In this document: positions 24,642 to 33,193 of the stretch, piece by piece
Layout: every line of letters starts with the position of its first letter
Position numbering within the stretch: the stretch's first letter is position 1
Assembly: GCA_000514715.1 (NCBI GenBank)
Contig: AZWL01000010.1
Span: forward strand, 172 to 64,171
Direction of reading: 5' to 3'
DNA: 64,000 nucleotides
From: Streptomyces sp. CNH099
Lineage (GTDB): Bacteria > Actinomycetota > Actinomycetes > Streptomycetales > Streptomycetaceae
The notes under the pieces: generated by a model
What the model was told of the DNA's origin: nothing
What the model saw: only the letters and a program-made list of their open reading frames with translations
Databases searched by the model: none
Translations under genes and position numbers: made by a program

Positions 24642-26300
24642 TCAGCCCCGCACCGGCTCGGAGGCGGGCGTCCCGGGGCCGCCGGCGGCGGACTCCGGGG
24701 GCGCGGCGCCGGCCGGGGCCGCGCCGTCCGCGGGGGCCGGGTCCCCGGCGCCGTCCCCGGCGGCCGGCTCCCGGGGCGCCGTTCCCGTGGGCGGCACGTG
24801 GTTCAGGAGCCGTACCGCCAGCACCGCCACCCCCGCCAGCAGCACCGCCGCGATCACCGCGGCCACGTGCATCCCGCTGACGTACGCCTCCCGCGCCGGC
24901 GCCAGCAGCGCGTCCGCCGCCCGGGCCGGCAGGTCCGCCGCCGCGGTCGCCGCGCCGGTGATGCCCTCCCGGGCGGTGTCCGCCGCCGGGCCGGGGGTGC
25001 CGGCCGGGACGGCGTCCGCCATCTGCCCGCGGTAGACGAGCGTGCCGATGCTGCCGAGGGTCGCGATGCCGAGCGCGTAGCCGAACTCGCCGCTGGTCTC
25101 GTTCATCGCCGCCGCCGAGCCCGCCTTCTCCGGCGGCGCGGAGCTGACGACCAGGTCGGTGCCGAGCGTCACCAGCGGCCCCGCCCCCAGGTTGATGAGC
25201 GCGAACCCGGTGACGACGTACGGCAGTCCGCCGGAGACGTCGGCGAGCACGAGCAGCAGCAGGCCCGCGACCGACACGCACAGCCCGCCCCCGATAAGCC
25301 GGGCCGGGCGGACCGAGCGGGCCGCGACCGGGGCGAGGCCGAAGCTGATCCCCGAGGCCACCACCGCGGGCAGCATCCACAGGCCCGCCTTCAGCGGGGT
25401 GAGACCCTGCACCAGCTGCAGGTACTGCGTGATGAACAGCATCAGCGCGCCCATCAGGAACGTGCCGGCGAACATCCCGCCGAGCGCGGTGCAGAAGGCC
25501 CGGTTGCGGAAGAGCCGCAGGTCCATGAGCGGGTGCTCCAGCCGCTGCTGGCGCCGGACGAAGACGGTCCCGAACGCGCCGCCCGCCGCGAGCGCGGCCA
25601 GCGGCACCGGCGCCCAGCCGTCCTTCGCCAGCTCCTTCAGCGCGTACACCAGCGGCAGGACCGCCGCCAGCGACAGCGCCACGCTCGCCAGGTCCAGCCG
25701 GCCCGCCTTCGTGTCGCGGTACTCGGGCAGCACCACCGGGCCCAGGACCAGCAGCAGGACCATCGCGGGCACCCCGAGCAGGAACGCCGAGCCCCACCAG
25801 AAGTTCTCCAGCATCGCCCCGCCGACCAGCGGTCCGATCGCCGCGCCGCCCATGAAGCACATGAACCAGATGCCGATGGCCGCCGACCGCTGCCGGGGGT
25901 CCTGGAACATGTTGGTGATCAGCGCAAGCGTCGACGGCGCCAGCGTCGCCCCGGCGATGCCGAGCAGCGCGCGTGCGGCGATCAGCATCTCCGGGCCGGT
26001 GGAGTACGCGGCCAGGACGGAGGCGACGCTGAACGCCGCCGCGCCGGTCAGCAGCAGCCGGCGGCGCCCGATGCGGTCGCCGAGGGTGCCCATCGTGACG
26101 AGGAAGCCGGAGAGCATGAAGCCGTAGATGTCCATGATCCACAGCTGCTCGGAGCTGTTCGCGCCGAGGTCGGCGCTGAGGTGCGGCAGGGCGAGCAGCA
26201 GGACGAAGACGTCGAGGGAGACGAGCAGAACGGGCAGCGCGAGCACCGCGAGCCCGATCCACTCCCGCCGCCCGGCCCGTGTCGCGATGTCGGTGGCCAT
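24642..26300 (-). CDS. DHA2-family MFS exporter
   Basis: The 552-residue protein is a 14-helix drug:proton antiporter. Motif D1 appears as LVSLDVFVLLLALPHLS, motif A is intact (GTLGDRIGRRRLL) and motif C is MGGAAIGPLVGGAML. It resembles the SmvA/EmrB-like quaternary-ammonium and antibiotic exporters. The last 50 residues are a Pro/Ala/Gly-rich cytosolic tail. The ATG at 26300 has AAGGAG 8 bases upstream; the longer frame start at 26324 is less likely. No dedicated regulator is adjacent. Confidence 0.92.
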   Translation of the reverse strand: MATDIATRAGRREWIGLAVLALPVLLVSLDVFVLLLALPHLSADLGANSSEQLWIMDIYGFMLSGFLVTMGTLGDRIGRRRLLLTGAAAFSVASVLAAYSTGPEMLIAARALLGIAGATLAPSTLALITNMFQDPRQRSAAIGIWFMCFMGGAAIGPLVGGAMLENFWWGSAFLLGVPAMVLLLVLGPVVLPEYRDTKAGRLDLASVALSLAAVLPLVYALKELAKDGWAPVPLAALAAGGAFGTVFVRRQQRLEHPLMDLRLFRNRAFCTALGGMFAGTFLMGALMLFITQYLQLVQGLTPLKAGLWMLPAVVASGISFGLAPVAARSVRPARLIGGGLCVSVAGLLLLVLADVSGGLPYVVTGFALINLGAGPLVTLGTDLVVSSAPPEKAGSAAAMNETSGEFGYALGIATLGSIGTLVYRGQMADAVPAGTPGPAADTAREGITGAATAAADLPARAADALLAPAREAYVSGMHVAAVIAAVLLAGVAVLAVRLLNHVPPTGTAPREPAAGDGAGDPAPADGAAPAGAAPPESAAGGPGTPASEPVRG

Positions 26301-26440
26301 GGGTGTGCTCCTTGTCGGAAACAACCGTCCGGCGCCCCCTTCGGGCGCCTCTCACCCGTGCGTCGAGCGGGCGGGACGGATTTCGACACCGGAGCCGGGG
26401 ACATCTCGAATGTGGCGCGGGTCACATGACCCGGGGTCCG

Positions 26441-27292
26441 TCAGATGCGTACCGCGGCCCCCGTGACGTGCACCCGCGGGTCGCCGGCGCGCGTCTCGAC
26501 CTCCAGCAGCGAGGGGCGGCCCATGTCGTGGCCCTGGTGGAGGGTGAGCCGGGCGCTCTCACCGGCGAGGCCGAGCGCGCGGGCGTACGCTCCGAAGGCG
26601 GCCGCCGCGGCGCCGGTGGCCGCGTCCTCCACGACGCCGCCGACCGGGAACGGGTCGCGGACGTGGAAGACGCCGGGGGACTCGCGCCAGACGAGCTGGA
26701 CGGTGGTCAGGTCCAGCCGCTCCATGAGCGCGCGCAGCCGGTCGAAGTCGTAGTCGAGGTCGGCCAGGCGGGCGCGGGTGGCGGCGGCGAGGACGAGGTG
26801 GTGCGCGCCGGCGAAGGCCAGCCGCGGGGGCAGGCCGGGGTCGAGGTCGGCGGCCGGCCAGCGCAGCGCCGCCAGGGCTTCGGCGACGTCGCCGTCCGCG
26901 GCCGCGCGGACGTCCGGCTCGACGCTGCTGAGCGTCGCCTTCAGCACGCCGTCCGCCTCGGCCACCGCGACCGGCACCCGGCCGGGCCGCGTGTGCAGGG
27001 CGAAGCCGCCGGGGCCCAGCCGCTCGGCGAGGGCGACGGCGGTCGCGACGGTGGCGTGGCCGCAGAACGGCACCTCGGCGGCGGGGCTGAAGTAGCGGGC
27101 GGTGAACGACCGCCCGGGGCCGGCCTCGTCGGCGGGGCCCGGGGTGAGGAAGGCGGTCTCGGAGTAGCCCACGTCGGCCGCGATGGCGGCCATCCGCTCG
27201 GCGGTCAGGCCGGCGGCGTCGAGGACGACCCCGGCCCGGTTGCCGCCGGCGGGGTCGGTGGCGAAAGCGGTGTAGCGCAGTACGTCGGTCAT
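26441..27292 (-). CDS. PhzF-family isomerase/epimerase
   Basis: The 283-residue protein matches the PhzF fold (two similar half-barrels). The catalytic Glu45 lies in GYSETAFL; the substrate-loop motifs YFSPAAEVPFCGHAT and VEDAATGAAAAAFGAY are intact. PhzF isomerises a phenazine precursor, but most homologues, including single-copy actinobacterial ones like this, act on unknown small metabolites. It lies 58 bases downstream of the ECF41-type sigma gene on the same strand and may be read with it. Confidence 0.9.
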   Translation of the reverse strand: MTDVLRYTAFATDPAGGNRAGVVLDAAGLTAERMAAIAADVGYSETAFLTPGPADEAGPGRSFTARYFSPAAEVPFCGHATVATAVALAERLGPGGFALHTRPGRVPVAVAEADGVLKATLSSVEPDVRAAADGDVAEALAALRWPAADLDPGLPPRLAFAGAHHLVLAAATRARLADLDYDFDRLRALMERLDLTTVQLVWRESPGVFHVRDPFPVGGVVEDAATGAAAAAFGAYARALGLAGESARLTLHQGHDMGRPSLLEVETRAGDPRVHVTGAAVRI

Positions 27293-27350
27293 GAGGAGGG
27301 AACCTCCGCGACCCCGGCGGCTGTTCCCGCAGGTACGCGGCGGGCGCGGG

Positions 27351-28316
27351 TCACCAGTTGGTGCGCAGCGGCGGGCGGTCCCGCGGGTGCCGCCGCCAGG
27401 CCCCGGTGAGCCGGACGAGCCGGGCGGGGGCGGCGATGCCGCGCACCGTGGCGATCCTGCCGCCGTCGAGGTCGAACGTCACGGCGCCGGTGACGTCGTC
27501 GCCGACCACGAAGAGGAGGGCGGGGCCGCCGTTGAGGAGCGCGTGGTGGACGGCCGGCGTGCCGCCGGCGAACCGCCGTTTCGCGGGCGTGGGCCGGAAG
27601 CCGGTCCCGGCGATGGCCGCGATGCGCTCCGGAGTGTCGTACCGCAGCAGGGTCTCGGTCAGGCCGGCGCCGTCGGAGACCGCCGTCGCGTCGTCGGTGA
27701 GCAACGCCACCAGCCGCTCGGTGCGGCCGGAGGCGGCGGCGGCGAAGAACTCCGCGACGACCCTGCGGGCGGACGCGGGATCGGCCCCGCCGCCGCCGCG
27801 GCGGGCCGCGGCGACGCGGCGCCGGGCCCGATGGAGATGCTGCTGGCTGGCGGCCTCGGTGACGCCGAGGACCCCGGCGATCTCCGCGTGGCTGTAGGAG
27901 AACGCCTCGCGCAGGACGTAGACGGCCCGCTCGACGGGGGACAGCCGCTCCATGAGCGTCAGTACGGCCAGGGAGACCGACTCGCGCTGCTCGACGGTGT
28001 CGGCCGGGCCGAGCATCGGGTCGCCGTCGAGGAGCGGTTCGGGCAGCCAGGCGCCGGCGGTGCGTTCCCGGCGGACCCGGGCCGAGCGGAGCCGGTCGAG
28101 GCACAGGTTGGTGACGACCTTCGTCAGCCACGCCTCCGGCACCTCGATCCGCCGCCGGTCGGCGGCCTGCCACTGCAGGTACGCGTCCTGCACCGCGTCC
28201 TCGGCGTCGGCGGCGGAGCCGAGCAGCCGGTAGGCCAGCGAGGCCAGCCGGTTCCGGCCGGCCTCGAACCGTTCGGCGTCGAGGCGGTCGGCGGCGGTCG
28301 GGTCCACCCGGGCCAC
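27351..28316 (-). CDS. ECF41-type sigma factor with C-terminal SnoaL-like domain (SigJ-like)
   Basis: The 321-residue sigma factor has region 2 (LASLAYRLLGSAADAEDAVQDAYL), region 4 (LSPVERAVYVLREAFSYSHAEIAGVLG) and an added NTF2/SnoaL-like domain (about residues 190-321), the hallmark of the ECF41 group, where that domain modulates activity in place of an anti-sigma factor. The WLPEPLL linker motif between regions 2 and 4 is present. I chose the GTG at 28316, one base after the stop of the FAD oxidoreductase gene (TAGGGTG), over the GTG/ATG-like upstream start at 28349. ECF41 genes are typically coupled to an oxidoreductase, carboxymuconolactone decarboxylase or epimerase gene, as here. Confidence 0.9.
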   Translation of the reverse strand: MARVDPTAADRLDAERFEAGRNRLASLAYRLLGSAADAEDAVQDAYLQWQAADRRRIEVPEAWLTKVVTNLCLDRLRSARVRRERTAGAWLPEPLLDGDPMLGPADTVEQRESVSLAVLTLMERLSPVERAVYVLREAFSYSHAEIAGVLGVTEAASQQHLHRARRRVAAARRGGGGADPASARRVVAEFFAAAASGRTERLVALLTDDATAVSDGAGLTETLLRYDTPERIAAIAGTGFRPTPAKRRFAGGTPAVHHALLNGGPALLFVVGDDVTGAVTFDLDGGRIATVRGIAAPARLVRLTGAWRRHPRDRPPLRTNW

Positions 28317-28317
28317 C

Positions 28318-29565
28318 CTAGGGCCTGGCGGACACGGCGGACGTCTCACCGGACGGGGCCGGGGAGCGGGCGGGCGCGGGTGCGGCGGACCCGTCCGGCG
28401 CGGCGGCCAGCCGCCGCCCGCGCCTGGGCAGGCCGAGGGTCGGGTGCAGGGTGCCCCACAGCGCGCCCCTGACGATGCCCGACTTGATCCGGGCGGCCGT
28501 GCGGCTGCCCAGGCAGGCCGGCCTGGCCCGCCCCTCGCCGTCGACCAGCTGCAGGATCCCGTCCCGCCGCCCGAGGCTGATGCTGTTGTACCGGTGGACG
28601 AGCTTGGTCCGCTCGATGTCGCGGCCCGTCAGGCCGCCCACGACCGTCTCGATGACCTGCTTGGCCGTGTAGCCGGCCGAGCCGCACGACATCGGCAGCT
28701 GCCGGCCGTTGTCGCCGATGGCACAGACGCTGTCGCCGACGGCGTGGACGTCCGGGTGCGAGACCGACCGCATGAGGCGGTCGACGACGATCCGGCCGTT
28801 GCCGGTGACCTCCAGCCCGCCGGCCGCGGCGAGCGGCCCGACCGCGAACCCGGCCGTCCACACGGTCGCGTCGGAGGCCAGGACGGTGCCGTCGGCGCAC
28901 CGCACCCGCGTCGCCTCGACGGCGGCGACGGTGGTGTGCTCCAGGACGGTGATGCCCAGCCGGTCGCAGGCCCGGCGCAGGTGGGCACGGGCGCTCGCGC
29001 CGAGCCGGGCGCCCAGGTCGCCGCGGGCGGCCAGCGACACCGAAAGACCGGGCCGCGACTCGGCGATCTCGGTGGCGGTCTCGATGCCGGTCAGCCCGTC
29101 GCCGACGACGAGCACCCGCCCGCCTTCCGCCCGCGTCTCCAGGCCGTCCAGGCGCGCCCGCAGCCGCAGCGCCGAGGGCCGGGCGGCGACGTCGAAGGCG
29201 TGCGCGGCCACCCCGGGGACGCCGTGGTCGGCGACCCGGCTGCCGAGCGCGTAGACGAGCGTGTCGTAGCCCAGCTCGCCGCCGCCGGCGGCGTCGGCCA
29301 CCGTGACGGTCCGGCGGCCGGGGTCGACGGCGGTGACCCGGGCCAGGCGCAGCCGTATCCCCGTGCCCGCGAAGACGTCCGCGAGCTTCGGGGCCGCGAT
29401 CTCCTGGCCGGCGGCGAGCCGGTGCAGCTGCAGCCGCTGGACGAAGTCCGGCTCGGCGTTGACCACGGTGATCTCGGTGTCCGCCGGCGCCAGCCGGCGG
29501 GCCAGGTTCCCGGCGGTGAAGGATCCGGCGTAGCCGGCGCCGAGGACGACGATGCGGTGCTTCAT
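28318..29565 (-). CDS. NAD(P)/FAD-dependent oxidoreductase (type II NADH dehydrogenase-like)
   Basis: The 415-residue flavoprotein has two Rossmann motifs, VVLGAGYAGSFTAGNL at residue 5 and VLVVGDGLTGIETATEI near 160, and a FAD-closing HAVGDSVCAIGD motif near 300. It resembles NDH-2 enzymes and the oxidoreductase partners of ECF41 sigma factors. The C-terminal 30 residues are low-complexity. Its stop codon is one base from the sigma factor start, so the two are co-translated; it is probably the physiological target or signal-generating partner of that sigma factor. Confidence 0.88.
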   Translation of the reverse strand: MKHRIVVLGAGYAGSFTAGNLARRLAPADTEITVVNAEPDFVQRLQLHRLAAGQEIAAPKLADVFAGTGIRLRLARVTAVDPGRRTVTVADAAGGGELGYDTLVYALGSRVADHGVPGVAAHAFDVAARPSALRLRARLDGLETRAEGGRVLVVGDGLTGIETATEIAESRPGLSVSLAARGDLGARLGASARAHLRRACDRLGITVLEHTTVAAVEATRVRCADGTVLASDATVWTAGFAVGPLAAAGGLEVTGNGRIVVDRLMRSVSHPDVHAVGDSVCAIGDNGRQLPMSCGSAGYTAKQVIETVVGGLTGRDIERTKLVHRYNSISLGRRDGILQLVDGEGRARPACLGSRTAARIKSGIVRGALWGTLHPTLGLPRRGRRLAAAPDGSAAPAPARSPAPSGETSAVSARP

Positions 29566-29599
29566 GGGGTGCTCCCGTCGGTTGCTGGTTGCGCTACCT

Positions 29600-29627
29600 G
29601 AGCGGGACAGCGCCCCGATTGCTGACA
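29600..29627 (-). promoter_or_regulatory. possible ECF41-type promoter
   Basis: On the minus strand TGTCAGC (29627-29621) is followed after 16 bases by CGCTC (29604-29600). The known ECF41 promoter consensus is TGTCACA, 16 bases, CGTC. The position, 35 bases upstream of the oxidoreductase ATG, would give an autoregulated oxidoreductase-sigma operon. The -10 match is imperfect. Confidence 0.35.
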
Positions 29628-29779
29628 GGGACGGCGTGTGAGGTGGACCACAGGTGTTCCGGCGGGGCGGCGCCGGCCGGTGCGCATTTCTTATCGCTGA
29701 CGTGCGCGCGTCACTTCCCACTCACCTCGCCGCCTGAGACTCTCCCCACGTCGCACCCCCCGAACGTCAGAGGTGACCC

Positions 29780-30682
29780 ATGCCCGAGTTCCCCCTGAGC
29801 CGCCGCCGCGCGCTCGGCACCGCGGCCGCCGCGGCCCTCGCCCCCGGCGCCGCCGGGCTGTCCGCCGCCCGCGCCGACAGCCCCGCGCACGGCGCCGGCG
29901 ACGAGGACGAACTGCACGTCATGAGCTTCAACCTCCGCTACGCCTCCGCCACCCCGCCGCACTCCTGGCCCGAGCGCCGCCCCGTGATGCGGACGCTGCT
30001 GCGCGCCGAGGAGCCGCACCTCGTCGGCACCCAGGAGGGGCTGTACCGGCAGCTGCTCGACATCGCCGGCGACCTCGGCCGCCACCACGCCTGGATCGGC
30101 GTCGGCCGGCAGGGCGGCAGCAAGGACGAGTTCATGGCGGTGTTCTACGACATCCGCCGGCTGGCCCCGGTCGCGTTCGACCACTACTGGCTCTCCGACG
30201 AGCCGTACCTGATCGGCTCCAACACCTGGGGCAACGCGGTGCTGCGGATGGTCACCTGGGTGCGCTTCCGCGACCTGGTCACGGGCGGCGAGTTCTACCA
30301 CGTCAACACCCACCTCGACCATGTCAGCCAGGAGGCGCGCGAGCGCTCCGCCGCCCTGATCACCCGCCGCTTCACGGAGTTCGACGCCGCGCTGCCGCGC
30401 GTCGTCACCGGCGACTTCAACGTCCCCGCGCACGGCAACCCCGTCTACGACGCGATGCTCGCGGGCGGCGGCCTGGCGGACACCTGGGACACGGCCGAGC
30501 GGCGCAGCGACGCGTACGCGACGTTCCACGGCTACCGGCCGCTGGTGCCGGACGGCGACCGCATCGACTGGATCCTCGTCACGCCCGGGGTGCGGACCCG
30601 GTACGCGAAGATCAACACGTACGAGCGCGGCGGGCAGTTCCCCAGTGACCACCTGCCGGTGCAGGCGTTCCTGCAGATCTGA
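29780..30682 (+). CDS. Tat-exported endonuclease/exonuclease/phosphatase-family protein
   Basis: The 300-residue protein begins with a twin-arginine signal (LSRRRALGTAAAAALAPG) followed by an EEP-fold domain. Catalytic signatures are MSFNLRYAS (Asn), GTQEGL (Glu), NTHLDH (Asp/His), VTGDFNVPAHG (Asp/Asn), DRIDWILVT (Asp) and the final SDHLPVQA (Asp-His). Such secreted enzymes hydrolyse phosphodiesters or phosphoinositides, or act as nucleases. The cell-surface phospho-substrate is unknown. It converges with the S4-domain gene with only 9 bases between stops. Confidence 0.9.
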   Translation: MPEFPLSRRRALGTAAAAALAPGAAGLSAARADSPAHGAGDEDELHVMSFNLRYASATPPHSWPERRPVMRTLLRAEEPHLVGTQEGLYRQLLDIAGDLGRHHAWIGVGRQGGSKDEFMAVFYDIRRLAPVAFDHYWLSDEPYLIGSNTWGNAVLRMVTWVRFRDLVTGGEFYHVNTHLDHVSQEARERSAALITRRFTEFDAALPRVVTGDFNVPAHGNPVYDAMLAGGGLADTWDTAERRSDAYATFHGYRPLVPDGDRIDWILVTPGVRTRYAKINTYERGGQFPSDHLPVQAFLQI

Positions 30683-30691
30683 CGGGCCCCG

Positions 30692-31087
30692 CTACCCGCC
30701 GCCCGGGCCCTCCGCCCGGCCGCGCAGCCGCTCCAGCTCGCGCCGGTCCCGCTTCGTCGGCCGGCCCGCGCCGCGGTCGCGGCGGGCGACCGGGGCGGCC
30801 AGCTCGCGCGGCGGCGGGGGCGGGCTGTGGTCGGCGTAGCACTCGACCGCCACCGGCGCGCCGACCCGCTTGCGCAGCAGCCGCTTGACCACGACGATCC
30901 GGTCCCGGCCGGCCAGCCGCACCCGCACCTCGTCGCCGACCCGCAGCGCCTGGGCCGGCTTCACCCGGTCGCCGTTGACCCGGACGTGCCCCGCCTTGCA
31001 CGCGGCGGCCGCCGCGGAGCGGGTCTTGGTGAGCCGTACGGACCAGATCCAGCTGTCGACGCGTACGCTCCCGTCCTCTCCAGCCAT
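30692..31087 (-). CDS. S4-domain RNA-binding protein (Hsp15-like)
   Basis: The 131-residue basic protein has an S4 RNA-binding domain at residues 8-70 (VDSWIWSVRLTKTRSAAAAA, GHVRVNGDRVKPAQALRVGD) and a Lys/Arg-rich tail ending GRPTKRDRRELERLRG. This is the layout of Hsp15, which binds stalled 50S-nascent-chain complexes. The ATG at 31087 precedes the S4 domain by a few residues; a much longer upstream frame is a shadow of the quinone reductase gene. Confidence 0.88.
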   Translation of the reverse strand: MAGEDGSVRVDSWIWSVRLTKTRSAAAAACKAGHVRVNGDRVKPAQALRVGDEVRVRLAGRDRIVVVKRLLRKRVGAPVAVECYADHSPPPPPRELAAPVARRDRGAGRPTKRDRRELERLRGRAEGPGGG

Positions 31088-31151
31088 GTCACCGACTCTA
31101 CGGGCCCGCGTGCGGGGATAATCCACTCGGACCGGACCTGGAAAGGTGATC

Positions 31152-32075
31152 ATGAAGGCGATCGTCACGAACGAGTACGGCGGACCGGAGAACCTGCAGC
31201 TGGCCGAGGTGCCCCGACCCAAGGTGGGCCCCGACCAGGTGCTGGTGCGGGTCCGGGCGGCCGGGGTCAACCCCGTGGACTGGAAGGTCGCGAAGGGCTG
31301 GCTCGACCCCATGATGTACGTCCACTTCCCCCTCATCCCCGGCTGGGACGCGGCCGGCGTGGTGGCGGAGCTGGGCGCGGACACCCCGGAGTTCAGCGTG
31401 GGCGACGAGGTGCTGGGATACGTGCGCCGCGACGAGGTCGGGCACGGCACGTACGCGGAGTACATCGCCGCGCCCGCCCGGACCCTCGCCCGCAAGCCCG
31501 CCGCGCTGGGCTTCCGGGAGGCCGCGGCGCTGCCGCTGGCCGGCCTCACGGCGCTGCGCTCCCTGGACCGGGTGGGCGCCGGGGACGGCGAGACGGTGCT
31601 CATCCACGGCGGCGCGGGCGGCGTCGGCTCGCTCGGCGTGCAGCTGGCGGTCCTGCGCGGGGCGCGTGTCATCGCCACCGCGAGCGAGCGCAACCACGAG
31701 TTCCTGCGCTCGCTGGGCGCCGAGCCCGTGACGTACGGCGACGGCCTCGCCGACCGGGTGCGCGAGATCGCGCCGGACGGGGTGGACGCGGCGCTGGACT
31801 TCGCCGGCGGCGGGGCGGTGCACGTCTCGCGCGATGTGCTGAAGGACGCGGCGCGGTCGGCGTCGATCGCCGACGGCGACGTGCAGAAGCTCGGCGGGCA
31901 GGTCGTGTGGGTGCGCCCGGACGCGGCGGGGCTGGCGCAGCTGGCCGAGCTGGCGGCGGCGGGGAAGCTGACGGTGCACGTGGACGCGGCGCTGCCGCTG
32001 GCGGAGGCGGCGGAGGCGTTCCGGCGCAGCGAGTCGGGACGGACGCGCGGCAAGCTGGTGCTGGACGTGCCGTAA
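31152..32075 (+). CDS. NADP-dependent quinone oxidoreductase (zinc-free MDR)
   Basis: The 307-residue enzyme is a medium-chain reductase lacking the zinc ligands, with AAGVNPVDWKVAKG near the start and the nucleotide motif HGGAGGVGSLGVQLAV at about 150. Such QorA-like enzymes reduce quinones or enals. GGAAAGG stands 4-5 bases before the ATG at 31152; a GTG at 31146 is an alternative. A paralogue with the same architecture is encoded at 44380-45273. Confidence 0.9.
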   Translation: MKAIVTNEYGGPENLQLAEVPRPKVGPDQVLVRVRAAGVNPVDWKVAKGWLDPMMYVHFPLIPGWDAAGVVAELGADTPEFSVGDEVLGYVRRDEVGHGTYAEYIAAPARTLARKPAALGFREAAALPLAGLTALRSLDRVGAGDGETVLIHGGAGGVGSLGVQLAVLRGARVIATASERNHEFLRSLGAEPVTYGDGLADRVREIAPDGVDAALDFAGGGAVHVSRDVLKDAARSASIADGDVQKLGGQVVWVRPDAAGLAQLAELAAAGKLTVHVDAALPLAEAAEAFRRSESGRTRGKLVLDVP

Positions 32076-32094
32076 CGCCTCCGGCGGGGGCGCG

Positions 32095-32123
32095 GCCGGC
32101 GGCGCGTATCACCGGCCGCCGGC
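32095..32123. terminator. possible hairpin between convergent genes
   Basis: GCCGGCGG (32095-32102) and CCGCCGGC (32116-32123) form an 8-bp stem with a 13-base loop. It begins 20 bases after the quinone reductase stop and overlaps the last codons of the opposing dehydratase gene. Confidence 0.35.
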
Positions 32124-33035
32124 GGTCTCCAGGCCGGCGGCGACGAGCAGTTCCAGCTCCGCCAGGTGCTTGGGGTGCGGGTCCACCAGCGGCGGCCGTA
32201 CCCCGCCCACGTCCCGGCCGCGCAGCCGCACGCCGGCCTTGACCAGGGAGACCGCGTAGCCGGGGACCTCGTTGCGCAGCTGCACGAGCGGGATGTAGAA
32301 GTCCTTCAGCAGCCGCCGTACGAGCTGGTCGTCGCCCGCGGCGAGCGCACGGTTGAACGCGAGCGCCACCTCGGGGACGAAGCAGAAGGCGGCGGAGGAG
32401 TAGAGCCGGGCGCCCACGGCCGCGTACGCCGCGACCGAGACCTCGGCGGTGGGCAGCCCGTTGAAGAAGGTGAAGTCCTTCGCGGGCGCGGTGTGTTCGG
32501 CGAGGGCCGCGTGCACGGCGGGGACGATGCGCTGCATCAGCTCGACGTCGCCGAGCCCGTCCTTGAAGCCGGCGACGGTGGGGATCCGGGCGAGTTCGGC
32601 GGCGCCCGCGGGGGTGAAGCGGGCGTTGTCGCGCTGGTAGACGACCAGCGGCAGCCCGGTCGCGGCGGCGACCTCGCGCACGTACCGGACGAGCCCCGCC
32701 TCCGGCGCCGCCACCAGGTACGGCGGCATCAGCAGCACCCCGTCGGCCCCGGCCTCGGCGGCGGTCCTGGCGCACGCGACGGCGTGCGGCAGCGGGCCGC
32801 CGGCGCCGGCGAGCACCGGCACCCGGCCGGCCGCGGCGGCCACGGCGGTACGGACCACGCGCCGGTGCTCGGCGCCGTCGAGCGCGTGGAACTCGCCGGT
32901 GCCGCAGGCGGCGAAGACCGCGCCCGCGCCGTGCGCGACGCCGTCGGCGACATGGCCGGCGAGCACGTCCTCGGGCACCGAACCGGCGTCGTCGTAGGGG
33001 GTGACGGGGAAGAACAGGATGCCGTCGAGCTGCAC
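32109..33035 (-). CDS. kdgD: 5-dehydro-4-deoxyglucarate dehydratase (KdgD-like, DHDPS fold)
   Basis: This 308-residue class I aldolase-fold enzyme shows the KdgD pattern: AACGTGEFHALD near residue 43, Tyr133 in VVYQRDN and the Schiff-base Lys158 in AGFKDGLGD. KdgD removes water and CO2 from 5-keto-4-deoxyglucarate to give 2-oxoglutarate semialdehyde, the last-but-one step of oxidative uronate breakdown. The uronate dehydrogenase gene lies 158 bases upstream on the same strand, matching that pathway. The GTG start at 33035 has GAGG 6 bases before it. A strongly palindromic AT-rich element sits directly upstream. Confidence 0.85.
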   Translation of the reverse strand: MQLDGILFFPVTPYDDAGSVPEDVLAGHVADGVAHGAGAVFAACGTGEFHALDGAEHRRVVRTAVAAAAGRVPVLAGAGGPLPHAVACARTAAEAGADGVLLMPPYLVAAPEAGLVRYVREVAAATGLPLVVYQRDNARFTPAGAAELARIPTVAGFKDGLGDVELMQRIVPAVHAALAEHTAPAKDFTFFNGLPTAEVSVAAYAAVGARLYSSAAFCFVPEVALAFNRALAAGDDQLVRRLLKDFYIPLVQLRNEVPGYAVSLVKAGVRLRGRDVGGVRPPLVDPHPKHLAELELLVAAGLETAGGR

Positions 33036-33044
33036 CGGAACCTC

Positions 33045-33075
33045 GATTCATGTATCTGAAAGATAGATATGAATC
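33045..33075. promoter_or_regulatory. AT-rich dyad operator upstream of kdgD
   Basis: The 31-base region reads GATTCATGTATCT, GAA, then AGATAGATATGAATC, a long imperfect palindrome with outer arms GATTCAT/ATGAATC and inner arms TATCT/AGATA. It is only 10 bases from the kdgD start and is the most AT-rich spot in this part of the window. It is probably the binding site of a GntR- or IclR-type sugar-acid regulator encoded elsewhere. Confidence 0.55.
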
Positions 33076-33193
33076 TGAACTGGTGCCGGAAACGTAAAGG
33101 GGGGTGCGGCGGCCGTCAAGGGTGCGCGCGGCTTCGGGCGCCGCCCGGAGGGCCGCCGCGCGGCGTGCCGGCACCGGGCGGTCAACGGCGGTG

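Noticed and set aside
24609..26429. A 606-codon plus-strand frame antisense to the DHA2 exporter
   Set aside because: It is the usual antisense shadow (Arg/Gln/Asp-rich) of a GC-rich membrane-protein gene.
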